From Pratylenchus scribneri (taxonomy: Eukaryota; Nematoda; Chromadorea; Rhabditida; Pratylenchidae), in contig JAQSEB010000007.1 in the NCBI GenBank assembly GCA_030063045.1, positions 1,798,001 through 1,862,000 on the forward strand: a stretch of DNA of 64,000 nucleotides. The letters run 5' to 3'. A program made the position numbers and the translations under genes. The notes beneath the pieces were generated by a model, which was given only the letters and a program-made list of their open reading frames with translations, ran no database searches and was not told the DNA's origin. Of the stretch, positions 23,501 through 34,927 are shown piece after piece. Every line of letters begins with the position of its first letter. The first letter of the stretch is position 1.

Positions 23501-26500
23501 AGAATATAATGATGAAGATATTTTTTTTTGTTTTGTAAAACCAATGGGAAGTTGGCATTTTCTTTTTTTGTTTTCAAATTTTTTCCTAATTATTTACCCC
23601 CCCCCCCCCCCCCATTTTTGACTAACGAAAGTGTCCGTCCATTTGAATGACTCACATTTATTCGGGCATAATCCTCATTTTGGATGGTCAAAGGGGCACC
23701 AAAAACATCTGCTGGAAGGAGGGAAAGGGGGATTAATTGGTCAAAATGGTGGATTGAAGGGAATTGAGGGGAATTGGCCAAAAACTTGCTGATGATTGGA
23801 TGGCCGATGAATCATTTGAATTGAAATGGGGGAAAGGAATTAGTCAGCCTTTTTTGAGGAGGGAATCAATGAGTTGAGGGGGCGGAATGAATTCTTTTTG
23901 AAGTGGTTTTTTATTATTGGAAAAAGGTGACGAATTTATGGGGAAAGGCAGCAATTTTGGTGGTCAAAAGAATTTTTCAATATTTAAGTTGAAAAAAGGA
24001 GATGAAAAATTTGGATTGACGGAGAATAATTTTTATTTGATCAGCCGAATTTAATTAATTTTTGGTCAATTTGGGGGAAATTATGCAGAAAAAACCTGAA
24101 AAATGTTGAAAATTAAAAATTGATTGAAAATTTGTGTAAAATCGACAAATTATTTGGGCCATTCAAGGGAAAATGAATTTAATGAGAGGAATTTATGGCC
24201 AATGAGGGGGGAATCAAGGCAATGGATGGAATCAATTTGTGGAAGAATTTTGTGCATTTTTGTTCCTTCAAGGCCATCGGCCCACCCGCCTTTCCACCTC
24301 ATTTTCAGTCTGCAATGATCGGCCATCACACGCCGTTCTTTTTTTTTGGCCATTTGTTGGCACTCAATGGCACCGTTGGGCAAAAAAGGGGGCAGACGGC
24401 GGCTACCAAAAAACGCCGAAAAAGGGGCAAAGCAAATTAATTTGTGGGGGCAAAGGGAAATGGACCCCTAAAATTCGGACGACGACCCGCCAACCCTCGA
24501 TCTTCGTTCCCAAAAGCAAAAAAGGGGTGAAGAATGGTGGAAGGGGAGAAGGCCGTGCTAGTCCCGTCCAAACCCGGCGGGGGCGAATGAGAGGAATTGG
24601 ATCGAAAATTCGCAACATTGTTGAGGGCAAAGAGTGCAGATTGGGGGGGGGGGGGCAAAATGAAGGCAACAAAAAAACGCCAAAACAAACAATCGACCCA
24701 AAAGTGGGGGAAAAAGCCGGGCAAACATTTGGGAGAAAGAAGGGAGAGATTTTATGGGCTAAAATTTAAATGGATATAAAAATAAATTGAAGGGTGGAAT
24801 TGACGTAAATTTGGAGGGGAATATGAGGAAAAACAGCTGGGCTAAACATTGAGGGAGAGAGGATTTTGTGTTTTGGTTGAAAATAATGCCATCTTTTGGG
24901 AATGGAATGGTGGATGATCCCTTGAGGGGGAATAGATGGAAAGCGAACGGATGGAAAGGAGAGGAGAAAAACGGCTGGACAGAGGCGGAGAATGGAAGTC
25001 GAGAATAGCTGGAAATTGGGCGAGAACGAGAATTGTGGGAAAAGGCAGAGAAGGGGAAGAGGATGGAGGACATTCAACGAAGACGAAAAATGCAAAAAAT
25101 GGCTTTAAAGGCGGCGAATGGAAGTGAAAAAGGGGAAGGACAAATGTTGGGGGCAAATAACAAAAATTGTAGTGGAAAGAATAATCGAAGAAAGTGGGGG
25201 AATGTTGCAAATTATTTGGGGGTTAACAAATTAATAATAATGGAGAATAATAATGGGATTGAGGGGAAAGAATGTTGCGAATTGACTTCAAAAAAGAAGG
25301 CAAATAAAAATGAAGTGGAGGGAAGGAAAATAATCCGTCCTGTGGATTTTGGGAGGGTAATAAAGGGGCAGGTGGGCTAAAAACTGGCTGGCAATATGAA
25401 AAGGGTCACGCCAGTCAGCTGATTTTGGGAGAAAACAACTGGCAAAAAAAGAGGGAAAGAGGTTTCGATTCATAAAAGAAAGTAAAAAAGAGATGAGGTC
25501 TATATTGTCCACAATAGTACATGCTAAACTAAACCAAATTGGGTTTTAAACTTTTATTTGGCTCGATTTCTTTGTGTAGATTAAAAATGGCTACAGTGAA
25601 CGGTTTTAGCAACAAAGAAAATGCGGGAAAGGGACATTGAGAAAAGAAGATCATTTTGAGTAGCCTTTAGGGAATATTGCTATTTGGAATTGGAATTGAT
25701 GTTCCTTCTATTTTACTATTTCCCTTATCCCTTCACACTGATTGGATTGTCAAAAAAAAAACAGTATCCATAAAATGGACGAATTGTTGGATTGGATTAG
25801 AGTGGCCACCGACCGATCATTGCTCTTTTATCCACACAAAATGATCAACTATCCTGCACTAGGCCCAAAAAAACTATAAGGTTTCCTTTTTTAAGATTTA
25901 TCGAAGAAATATCGAAAAAAAGAGTAGAATTTATTTATTTTTAATTTGAAAAATGAATATTTTGCATTGACCATTGAACGGCATTTGTTTTTTGCAAAAT
26001 TTTTATGGAATAAATTGATGCAAAATTGATTGAGTACAAAATTGTCGCGACAAATTAAAGTAAAAAAGATAAGAAGGAAAATAGGGGACAGAAGGGGAAT
26101 TTCGCTGAAAAAATCCGAAAATGGTCTTAAATGGTGGAGGAATTGCGCGAAAAAGGCCATAAAAAAAGAGGAATTTGAATGGAATAATGGGGGAACAAAG
26201 GAGGATTGGGGAAATGAAAACATCTTCCATAAAGATTAATGTCCTTCACATCGATGAATGGGCAAAATGCGGGCCGCCGGATTTGTGTTTTTTTGACTGC
26301 CAATTTTAAGAGGGAATTCGGGTGGAAAATTGGTTGAAATTTTCATTGAACCATTTTGTCATTTCCACCAACAAAAATAATCTCTGAACGAGGAATGATT
26401 GAATAAATACACTGGATTGGATTGAATGGCTCATTCATCAATAAAACCAAAAAACTTCGATCGCATTAGAAGACAATGTGGAGGAGGAAAAAGGTGGAAA

Positions 26501-27456
26501 TGGAAACGAGTTGAACAAAGGATTTTGGGGAATAATGGGGGATTTGGGGTGGGCATTCCAATGGACATTGGACAAATGAAAAAGGTGGGAAATGGATGGA
26601 GAAAAAAAATGGGGGAAAGGAGACACAAACTGCCGCCGCCGTGTGCAAAAGCAAATGTTGCGATTTTTGTGGGCCCTGGCCGGTTTGTTGACCGACGGTC
26701 GCGGCCGTCTGGCTGGCTGGGAAGGAGGCTTTTTCCCATTGCTGCAAATGGGGGAGAACGGTTGGAGGGAAAGAATAAGCCAATTCCCCCATTTCAGTGC
26801 CATTGGGTGCTTGGTGTGGCCAATAGGGAGGGAGGGAGGGAGGGAGGGAGGAGGACATGGATGGAATGGACAAGAGCCGGCGGCCAAATTAAAGAGCAAT
26901 GGATGTTCCATTTTCAGTGGTGGTCTCTTTTAAATGGTACCATCCGGGCAAATGACCCAAAATGGGCGGCACGGATGTGCGCACATTTTATTCCCAACCC
27001 ACCCATCCGATGCATATTCAAATTTGTAAATATTATTTAAAAATTCCTCTAAAAATATTTAATATATAATTTCATTTCCTTTTTTAAAGTCAATGAGAAC
27101 TCACGGATCCATTTGTTGGTTTTTGAATCCTTCCATTATTTAACGAATTTTTAAAACTTGGCCTTTTGATTTGAATCCAATTTTCGACATCTTATTAGGC
27201 TGCACTTTAGTGCATAAAAGAAAGGTCAAAGATCGATTTGGGGAATTCATTTCAAAGGAGCAAAAAAAAAATCGATTAATTTTATTTCAATATTATAAAA
27301 ATGAGAACTATCACATTAAATTGGGTGGAGATTGGGGGAATTGCCCGTTGTAAATTTGAATATTCTCATCAAAGAAAAGTGAGTTGAATGGACGGAAATG
27401 GCAAAAGGAAATGGGGAATATATTCTTCCATTCATTCATCAATTCAATTTATCGCA
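20514..27456. other. 7-kb GC-richer region upstream of mir-100/let-7 without a convincing gene
   Basis: This is the largest stretch without a supported gene. The plus strand is purine-rich (many gggagg, gaaagg and ggaatg words) and the GC content is visibly higher than in the coding DNA around it. Many overlapping open frames of 60-270 codons occur on both strands, but their translations are low-complexity (Pro/Ser/Phe on minus, Gly/Arg/Lys on plus), overlap each other, and show no domain. It contains C or G homopolymers at 20768-20786, 23597-23613 and 24643-24655, and a GGGA repeat at 26826-26853. Being directly upstream of two minus-strand miRNAs, it may be their primary transcript and control region. 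That is inference. Confidence 0.5.
26826..26853 (+). repeat. (GGGA)n tract, potential G-quadruplex
   Basis: Six consecutive GGG runs separated by single A residues, followed by GGAGG. This meets the usual pattern for a four-stranded G structure on the plus strand. Confidence 0.85.
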
Positions 27457-29822
27457 TCAAAAGTCTGAATCCGTGTCATCGAATAATCCTCGCTGTTTTT
27501 TCCCAATTGAATCTAAATAAATAATTGGAATATTTTTTTATACCAAAAAATATCCCCAAATTTACCTTTTTTAGCCGTAATAATTTGTGTTCTAATTTCT
27601 GTATTTTTGGTGGGCAAGGGTGGTTGTTGTTTCCTTTTTGGCAATTGTAAATCATTTTTGAGTTTGGCAAAATCATCTTCGCTGCTGGATGAGGAAAAAA
27701 TTGATCGGCCTTTTTGTTTGGGTGGAGGCGGAGGAGGCAATGTCACCGTTTTTTGTGGCTCAATTTGGGTGTTTGATTTTGCTATTTTTGTTGGTGCCCT
27801 TCTTGCTGGACCCCTCACTCGACTCTAAAAATATTATTATTCCATTAATTCAATTTATTCCCCCAATTTTTTACCTTCAATGCGTCTGTTTGTTCCGTCG
27901 GCATCGGTGCCTCTTTTTGTTCATTTTCAATATTTTTGCCCACTTTTTTGGATTCATTTTCCTCAACACCGCCGGCAGAGGAATGGGACATTGGAATTTT
28001 TGACCCAATTTGAGCAATTCTTGCCTTCACGGTCGCCGGTCCAAATTCTTCATTACTCGAAATTGATGATTCCGTTTTCCTCAATGTTCGTTGCATTCCT
28101 TCAATTTGTTCGTCTCCACTGCTTGGAATTGATTGGGCCGAAAGTGGTCGATGAACTGCCGCGGGCCGATCCTACAAAATAGAAGCGGAATTCAATAATA
28201 TTTTAGCCAATTTTATATTTAAAATACCGCAGATCTAAGTGAAATTGGTCCATGTTTCAATGCGGTGGCCAATCGATCGGAGAATGCCGAATCAAATGTT
28301 TTGAACACCGGTTTGGACATTTCCTCCTCAATTGCCTCCGGCGATTTTTTGCCGCTCAAAATTGTTGACTGAAAGTAAAATTATTTAGTTGGGCCAAGCG
28401 GAATAAATCCCCCCCCCCCCCCCCCCCATTTTGCCCTCCTTTATCCCTGTCCCTGGATTGGAAGCAGCTGTGCCCCCCCCCCCCGCCCCCTTCCCATTCT
28501 TTCACTTTGACATAATGACGCCTTTATCCCCCTTCCCCCCCCCCTCTCCTCCCTTTCGTCAACTAATTCTTAACATTGTGGCCTCTTTTCCTCCTTTTAT
28601 TTAGGCTCAACCTCCTCTCATCCCAATTTTCTCCCTTCCCCCGCAATCTTCGACGTCAAAAATTGAACTTGGCTCCTAATTTTCTTTTGTTGGATAAAAT
28701 TAAATTTGGAAAATTATAGACAATGGAAATTGGCCCCCCTTTGCCCTTTCCCATTCATTAATGCCAACCTCATCAATATCAATTTTTTGTTGTTGTATTT
28801 CGTCCTTTTCCCTTCTATTTTCTTGAATTGCATTATTTTTCATAAATTGTTCTTTCTCCAATTGTTTTGCCTCATTTTCCTCCATTTTGTCCACTTCTTC
28901 ACTAATGCTGCTTTTGAATAAATTCTTTTTGGTCATTTTCCCAACAATTTCTTCCAATAATGGATTTCCCGTTTTTTCCATCACAATTGGATCTTGTGGT
29001 GGAATTGATCGATTCGATGAAATTGATCCAACATCCCCTTCCTCATGCGATTTTGTTGGATTTAGCCTAAATTAAAATTTAATTTAAATTAAAAATTAGT
29101 AATTTTAACCTTTCAATGGATTTAATTTGCTGTTCTTTTAATTCGATTCTTTTCATTTTTTCCTTCAAAAATAAATTGAATTCATTGGTCCCAATAATTG
29201 GTGGAACATCAGACGATAATAATGAATTTGCAAATTGTTTTCGTTGAATCGAAGTTGATGAATTTGAACTACTCGTCGGATCTATTGGGTCTAATGTTTC
29301 CAATTCTTCTTGGCCAATCATTTTCAACATTTCAAAAGTTTTTAATATTGCATTTGAAATTGCCCGAACTGTTCGTTGTTCAAATTCTTTTTGCGGAATT
29401 TCCTAAATTTTACCAATGAATTAGGACAAAAATTTGAATGAACCTTTTTCTTCTTATCTGTCTGCTCCCTTTTCTGGGCTAAAATAATATTGCCAATATC
29501 ATCTACTTTCTTGAAAATAACAAAATAATTGAATTCGAATAAATTTAGGTAACCTCTTCAATAAATCGTTCTGTTTTTGTGCAATTTATTCGATTGTGAA
29601 CTTGTTGTATTCTTATTTGCATTTCGAAAAGTCTCTTATCCAAATTATTGTTAATCACTTCCATCTCATTCATATTTTTCATCATATTTTTGCCAAAATT
29701 CTGTAGAACATCCTTCAACTTTGTGTGAATTATTAAATTTAGTTTAAAATTCAAAAATTTACTTCAATATCATTCTTCAGTGTCCAATCGGTTTTGTCCA
29801 ATAATTTTGAAATATTTTCCAT
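27457..29822 (-). CDS. WASH complex subunit 2 (FAM21-like)
   Basis: Endosomal WASH-complex subunit that links the Arp2/3-activating complex to retromer. It starts MENISKLLDKTDWTLKNDIE at 29822. The N-terminal head follows FAM21 block by block: a W(S/T)L start, LFEMQIRIQQVHNRI / TERFIEEKV (FAM21: NDFLMLSNTQFIENRV), EFEQRTVRAISNAI (FAM21: VQEAVNYGLQVLDSAF) and DVPPIIGTNEF (FAM21: RPLPYLIGSKLF). A long charged, disordered tail follows, with GRSIFSSSSSEDDF near its end and a C-terminal GLFDDTDSDF, of the acidic LF-type motifs that bind retromer and capping protein. The final exon is joined at the ttatttag acceptor to keep LFDDTDSDF in frame. The tail is much shorter than the ~1,300-residue vertebrate protein. 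One intron (about 28380-28700) carries poly-C tracts. Confidence 0.8.
28409..28484 (+). repeat. poly-C tracts within a WASHC2-like intron
   Basis: A 19-base C run (28409-28427) and a 12-base C run (28473-28484) lie in an intron of the gene above. Shorter C-rich patches continue to about 28550. On the transcribed strand of the minus gene these are G runs. Confidence 0.85.
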
Positions 29823-30042
29823 AGTTCAGATTTCAGAAGATTAAAATTGTATATTAAAATATTCAATTCATATCTAGTATCTAAAATCAATTTTATACAT
29901 ATAAAAATTTGTGGAAAAGAAAAGCAGTTGTGAAAATTCGGATATTTTTAACTGCGGAATGAATGGCTGCGCAGAAGTTGGGATGGATGAGGGATAGTAG
30001 TCATTTTTGCGCTATGGTTTGGGTTCGGGTTCGGATTCGGAT
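29823..30042. other. intergenic, 5' of WASHC2-like gene
   Basis: Short upstream region ending in a ttcggattcgg-type repeat next to the transposon's target duplication. Confidence 0.45.
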
Positions 30043-30050
30043 TTTGGTTT
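30043..30050. repeat. left target site duplication TTTGGTTT of the MULE
   Basis: Identical to 34451-34458 directly beyond the right end. The simple sequence lowers its weight slightly, but it abuts both matching termini. Confidence 0.75.
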
Positions 30051-30231
30051 GGCGTACAGACACTTGGCCTAATGACTATTTCGCCTAACGCCATTTGGCC
30101 TAATGACCATTTGGCCTAATGGGGAAAAAATGTCATTTCGCCTAATGGGGAAAAAATGACTTTTTGGCCTAATGATATTTCGCCTAACAACCATTTAGCC
30201 TAATAGTTTAAAAAAAGTCATTTCGCCTAAT
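30051..30231 (+). repeat. left terminal inverted repeat of the MULE
   Basis: Nine (A/C/G)GCCTAA words spaced by CCATTT, TGACTATTT and GGGGAAAAAATG spacers. It contains about one extra sub-repeat (roughly 40 bp) compared with the right copy. Likely transposase binding array. Confidence 0.9.
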
Positions 30232-30417
30232 CTTTTATTAAAAATTTGGCAAAATGTATTTAATTAATTTAGAAATTTTTTATTGATTCATTCTTATGTT
30301 TTATTAATTTGTTTATTCTTATTTCTATTTGTAAAACTAAATTTTAACAAAAAAAATCAAATCTTAATTATATTCTCCATTTTAACAAAATTTATTGTTA
30401 GATTACTAAAAGAATTC

Positions 30418-30669
30418 ATGGCATTGCGAAAAATTCAACAAAATCATCCACAAAATAGCAAGCCGCCAGCCAACTATGTGCAGAACATCGGCAATGATCG
30501 ACAAAATCATCGACTGAAGCCGATGGCAAACGAAAATAAAACCATTCGAAACCAGCCGACGGCCAACGAAAACAAAATCATTCAAAACCAGCCGACGGCC
30601 AACGAAAACAAAATCATTCGAAACCAGCCGATGGCAAAGCAATTGTTTGTTATTTCTTATATTAGTTAA
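30418..30669 (+). CDS. small open frame in MULE leader with a 12-residue repeat
   Basis: The ATG at 30418 opens 83 codons (MALRKIQQNHPQNSKPPANY…). It includes three tandem copies of a NENK(T/I)I(R/Q)NQPTA-type 12-residue unit (36-bp repeats, 30526-30635). It stops at 30669 inside a 42-bp tandem duplication. It could be a short accessory protein, an upstream frame of the transposase transcript, or an N-terminal exon if a splice joins it to the main gene. No family recognised. Confidence 0.4.
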   Translation: MALRKIQQNHPQNSKPPANYVQNIGNDRQNHRLKPMANENKTIRNQPTANENKIIQNQPTANENKIIRNQPMAKQLFVISYIS

Positions 30670-30730
30670 AATATTGTGATTTTAAGTGTTGTTATTTCTT
30701 ATATTAGTTAAAATATTGTGATTTTAAGTG
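30647..30730 (+). repeat. 42-bp exact tandem duplication
   Basis: Bases 30647-30688 are repeated without change at 30689-30730, immediately 5' of the transposase start codon. It includes a stop for the upstream frame and an AT-rich possible promoter-like sequence. Confidence 0.9.
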
Positions 30731-30732
30731 AA

Positions 30733-33700
30733 ATGAATGCAAGGCAACTAATCCAAGGAGCAGACCGAAAAAAACGGCCTCGACCTGTTGTTGAATATTC
30801 TTCGTCGGAATCAGATCCTGGAATTGATAATCAAGTGGAAATTCCTCAACAAGATGACGACAAAGTACGTTTCGTTGTTCAAAAAACAACAAAAGGAAAA
30901 ATCGACTTATGGCACGATGGTGACTTTTTAAAAATTAAATTCAACAAATTCAATGGATTCAGGTTTTCGTTTTCTTTTGAACCGCAAGCATAAGGGAAAG
31001 GCCTATTGGCGATGCGAAGAGTTTCGTCCACCAAAACGATGCGGCGTCAGCGCAATTACCGACTCTGAAAACTACGAAGAAGGAACCATTAACGGGAAAG
31101 CGCACAAGCATTTGGCAAAAACTCATGGACAAGAGGTTTAAGAATTTTTTAATTATTTTAATAGGAGGAAAAAAATTTATTGAATATAATTTTTTTGAAT
31201 AACTAATATAAATCATACAATGAACCATTTTCTGAAAATTTTCATTGCAATGAACCATTTTCTGAAAATTTTCATTGCAATGAACCATATTTCAGATATT
31301 CGTGGTTCATTTTGACGGATTTCTAGTACATTAGAATGAATTAAAAATGATTCAATTTTGTCCAAAAATGGTTAATTATGAACATATAATTCAGATTGAG
31401 CGTCGCTTAAACAATTACACGGAACGTCTTCAAAATGATTTAGAAATCCCTACAGCAGCTTTGATCGATGAAGTAAAAGAAACAGAAGATGACGAAATGT
31501 TCACACAATTGCCAACTTATGCTGCTTTGCATAGTAAGGGTGCGCGAAAAAGGCGTCGTTTTGGCCACAAACTGAATGCTCCGAATGCGGCAAGCATTGT
31601 CATACCTGATGAATTTCAATTCAAAAATGGAAAGCCGTAAGAAATTAACAAAAATATAAATACATTTTTCATTAATTTTTAGTTTCCTTATCTATGATTC
31701 TGATGAAACAAGGCCACAAGCGGCCGATCGCGTATTGGTTTTTGGAAGTGCTAAGGTAATAATTCTTAGCATGATTTTGATAAATTTATTAGCAAAAAAA
31801 CAAATGGAGCCATTTCAACAATATTGGTTCCTATGCACCATTTCTCAGAAAATGGTTCATTTTTGATCGAAAAATGGTTCACTACTTTTGTAGTCATATT
31901 GAACCATTTTCTGAAGAGTCGATGGTCGCGCAAAAATGGTTCATTTCTGCTGACAATTTTATTAGTAAAATAAATTTTCATTTAATGATATGCTTATCAT
32001 AGCAATTTTAAAATTTAGGCAATTGAATTTCTTCGTGTGAACAAAAATTGGGCAGCAGACGCGACGTTCCAAACATGTCCCAGACAATTTTCTCAACAAT
32101 TTGTTCTCGGATTCATTCTGGAACACAAAGTATTCCCGGCTGTTTACGCATTGATGACAAATAAAAGTAAAGTGCAATATGTTGAGGTGTTAAATGGAAT
32201 AAAGAAAGTTCTGGGAAACGACATGCCCATTTCAGGTTTTATATTAATTTAATTTATATTATAATAAGAAAATTTAGTGATGACCGACTTCGAAAAATCC
32301 GAATATTCGGCTTTTGTTGATGTTTTCCCGCAAATAAACAACAAGGCATGTTTGTTTCACTTGGCGCAATCATTTATACGTCGAATCAAAAAATTGGGAT
32401 TTATTGGCCAATACAAAAATTTGGAACCATTTCGAAGGACAGTTCGTTGGTGTCAGGCCCTAGCTTTTTTGCCTCCCGAAATGGTTCGCCGTGGTTTTGC
32501 TTTGACCATTGAGCAATCGCCGCCGGAATTGAATGGTAGATAACGTGATATTTCCAAACAAAAATAAAAAATTTTTAGAATTTCTTTATTATGTCGGCAA
32601 AAATTATATTGGCCTCTCGGAATGGGAAGAAAGATCGAAGGCATTGGCATTTTTGCCTCGGGCAGATGAGGACAGAATGATGGCAGGCTTGGTCGGGCAT
32701 TCAACCCCCATAGGTTTAAATAAATTATTACTCAAAATTATTCATTCTTAAGCACCATTGATTGATTCTGCTATAGTCCGCTCATTGCTTACTCCAGACA
32801 GTCAAATCGAAAGAAGCCGTCGGCCAAATATTACAGAAGATTTTTCGAATACAGCCATCGGTAATATCACTCCAATGGCACCTCGATTTAATGAAAGCCA
32901 AAGTAATTATTGCTCAAAAACAATTTTATATTTCTAAAATTTAAGTTGCTCCTCGCTATGAATTGCCTTTGGCGAAACCACCAAAATTTGCGCTCGATTT
33001 TTGGAATGTGAGAGATCGAATTCAAGAAGATTTGCCACGCTGTCAAGCATCAGCAGAAGCAAATAATCTGGCTTTTCAGGTTGAGTTTTTAAATAAAAAA
33101 TAATTATAATTTCGAGTGAAAAAACCATTTTTTATTAATTTAGTTCATTTAATTATAAGAAAATGGTTCATTGTGGCGGACTTACAAGTTAATGAACCAT
33201 TTTTACAATATTTAGAGAAATGGTTCATTTGTGACGTACTTCTGTCATGAACCATTTTTACAATATTTAGAAAAATGGTTCATTGTGGTGGATTCAAAAG
33301 TTAATGAACCAAAAAATGATTCAAAATGAGTGTAACTGGTTCATAATGAATCATTTTTACTTTTCATACTTATAAATCTCTATTTATTCATTTTATTTAT
33401 AGAAGAGAAACTGCACTCATCCGAGGATGCACGAATTTCTCATCAATCTTCGCAAATATGATAGCCGAAAAATGAATGAAGTCCGCGAACTTAAATTACA
33501 ACCGGAACAAAATTACCGCAGAGTTTTATATCGAACGATGGATGCACGCTTGAAGGCTCTTATACAAGCTCCACTTCTCAATGACCAATGCATCCGTACT
33601 TTTATGGAAGCAGTTTCGTTGGCACTGCAAGGATTGGAGAATGATTTGATCTTGAGTGATGCCGAAGCTGAAGGCCAAAACAATGGAGATGGCGAAGAGA

Positions 33701-33897
33701 ACAATGAAGAAGTGATGGATGAGAATTATGGCCAAGATGATGAATTATTTTTTGAAGAAGATGATGAAAATACTGGTGCCACAACTCAATTTATAGATGA
33801 TATTAAAGCGCCAATTAACCGATCCTCTACTTCCACAATTAATATGGCCAGCACCTCCAATATTTCAACGGATTATTCTGCTCACGATTACTATTAA
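30733..33897 (+). CDS. MULE transposase with FLYWCH zinc finger
   Basis: DDE-type transposase; it starts MNARQLIQGADRKKRPRP at 30733. A FLYWCH finger is formed when a 44-nt intron (gtgact…ttcag, before 30962) is removed: KIDLWHDGFRFLLNRKHKGK, AYWRCEE…CGVSA, KAHKHLAKTH. The MULE domain follows: NKNWAADATFQTCPRQFSQ (first catalytic Asp), MTDFEKSEYSAF (second Asp), NKACLFHLAQSFIRRIKKLG (the CxxH motif), EPFRRTVRWCQALAFLPPEM, FALDFWNVRDRIQEDLPRC, and ASAEANNLAFQ, whose Glu fits the third catalytic position. The C-terminal tail is very acidic (NNGDGEENNEEVMDEN, FFEEDDEN) and ends SAHDYY. About eight introns; three of them are unusually long and carry a repeated TGAACCAT motif. No lesion is seen, so it may be functional. 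Confidence 0.88.
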
Positions 33898-34311
33898 TTG
33901 CATTATTTTCCATTTATTCCACTATTATTATTTTATTTTTCAATTCGGCAAAAACATTTTACTTTATTTTTGCATAAAATCTTTTAAATATTTGCTTAAA
34001 CTTTAATCAATTTCAAGAATGTCACAACACATTCATTAGTCGATGGGACACTTTTAAGTCGATGGCATAACTTATGCTTACTACGTCAATGACACTTTTT
34101 TATTTGTCAATGGCACAGCTATTTTTAAACCTATCTAATCCCACTCGCAATATATGGCACAATTTTTCAATTTATTAATTCAGCTGCCAAAAGTCTGTTC
34201 AGATTATAAAATTTCAATTAGATGATGTCATAATCGGATTCAGGAAGGTCGAAAACCCCTAAATAGATGAAATTAGGACTTATTTTACCATAAATAATTC
34301 AATTAGGCGAA

Positions 34312-34450
34312 ATGACTTTTTTAAACTATTAGGCTAAATGGTTGTTAGGCGAAATATCGTTAGGCCAAAAAGTCATTTTTTCCCCATTAGGCGAAATGAC
34401 ATTTTTTCCCCATTAGGCCAAATGGTCATTAGGCCAAGTGTCATGTAGCC
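34312..34450 (-). repeat. right terminal inverted repeat of the MULE
   Basis: Reverse complement of the left repeat, with seven TTAGGC-containing units. The outer end reads AGTGTCATGTAGCC. Confidence 0.9.
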
Positions 34451-34458
34451 TTTGGTTT

Positions 34459-34927
34459 TTTGTTCTTTTTCTTTTTGTTATCGCATTTTTTGGCAAGAAA
34501 AAAAATCATAACAAAATCAAAAAAAAAATCCAGAAAGGAAAGCAAAGGAAGGCTAGGCTAGGCACTGCGCTAGGAGGTTAGGTATAGGTAGGCTTCGGCT
34601 CCCGTTCCCTCGGTTCTAAAATAAAACATAATAATAAAATAATAGCATGCTAATGCTAAAAACAATAAAATGTACCGGACCGGATACCGGTTTTATTTTT
34701 ATTAATTCAAATAGCCCTCTGTCACAATCACAAGTCACAACAACACTATAATGCCGATAGAATGACTAGAACATAATCTAATCTTTCCTACCATCCTTTC
34801 TTTATTCCCTATTGCCAGTAATGGCCAAATAAATAAATAAATATTATATGATTTTTATTTACAAGTATATTCATTTTTTTCATAGATCGATATCTAAATC
34901 ATTATCAACAATTACTATTCAAAATCA
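34459..34927. other. intergenic, MULE to HMG-box-like gene
   Basis: AT-rich, with A-rich runs and a patch of ctagg/ttagg words (34545-34600). It includes GGTTAGGTATAGGT, which recurs at about 36991 just before the foldback element. Otherwise nothing seen. Confidence 0.45.

Larger units (their letters stand above)
30051..34450 (+). mobile_element. complete Mutator-like (MULE) DNA transposon with FLYWCH transposase
   Basis: A 4,400-bp element. It is flanked by TTTGGTTT on both sides (30043-30050 and 34451-34458), read as an 8-bp target duplication. Its ends begin GGC(G)TACA and GGCTACAT, then share GACACTTGGCCTAATGAC. Long terminal inverted repeats (30051-30231 and 34312-34450) are built from short units containing (G/C)GCCTAA, nine on the left and seven on the right, with GGGGAAAAAATG spacers. 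Inside are a plus-strand transposase gene with FLYWCH and MULE domains and a smaller upstream frame. TIR length, target duplication and transposase type fit the Mutator superfamily. The FLYWCH domain recalls animal Phantom-type MULEs, but I did not place it by comparison. Confidence 0.93.

Noticed and set aside
26426..27040. 204-codon plus-strand frame
   Set aside because: Translation is Gly/Arg/Trp low complexity, includes the GGGA repeat, and is matched by equally long frames on the other strand.
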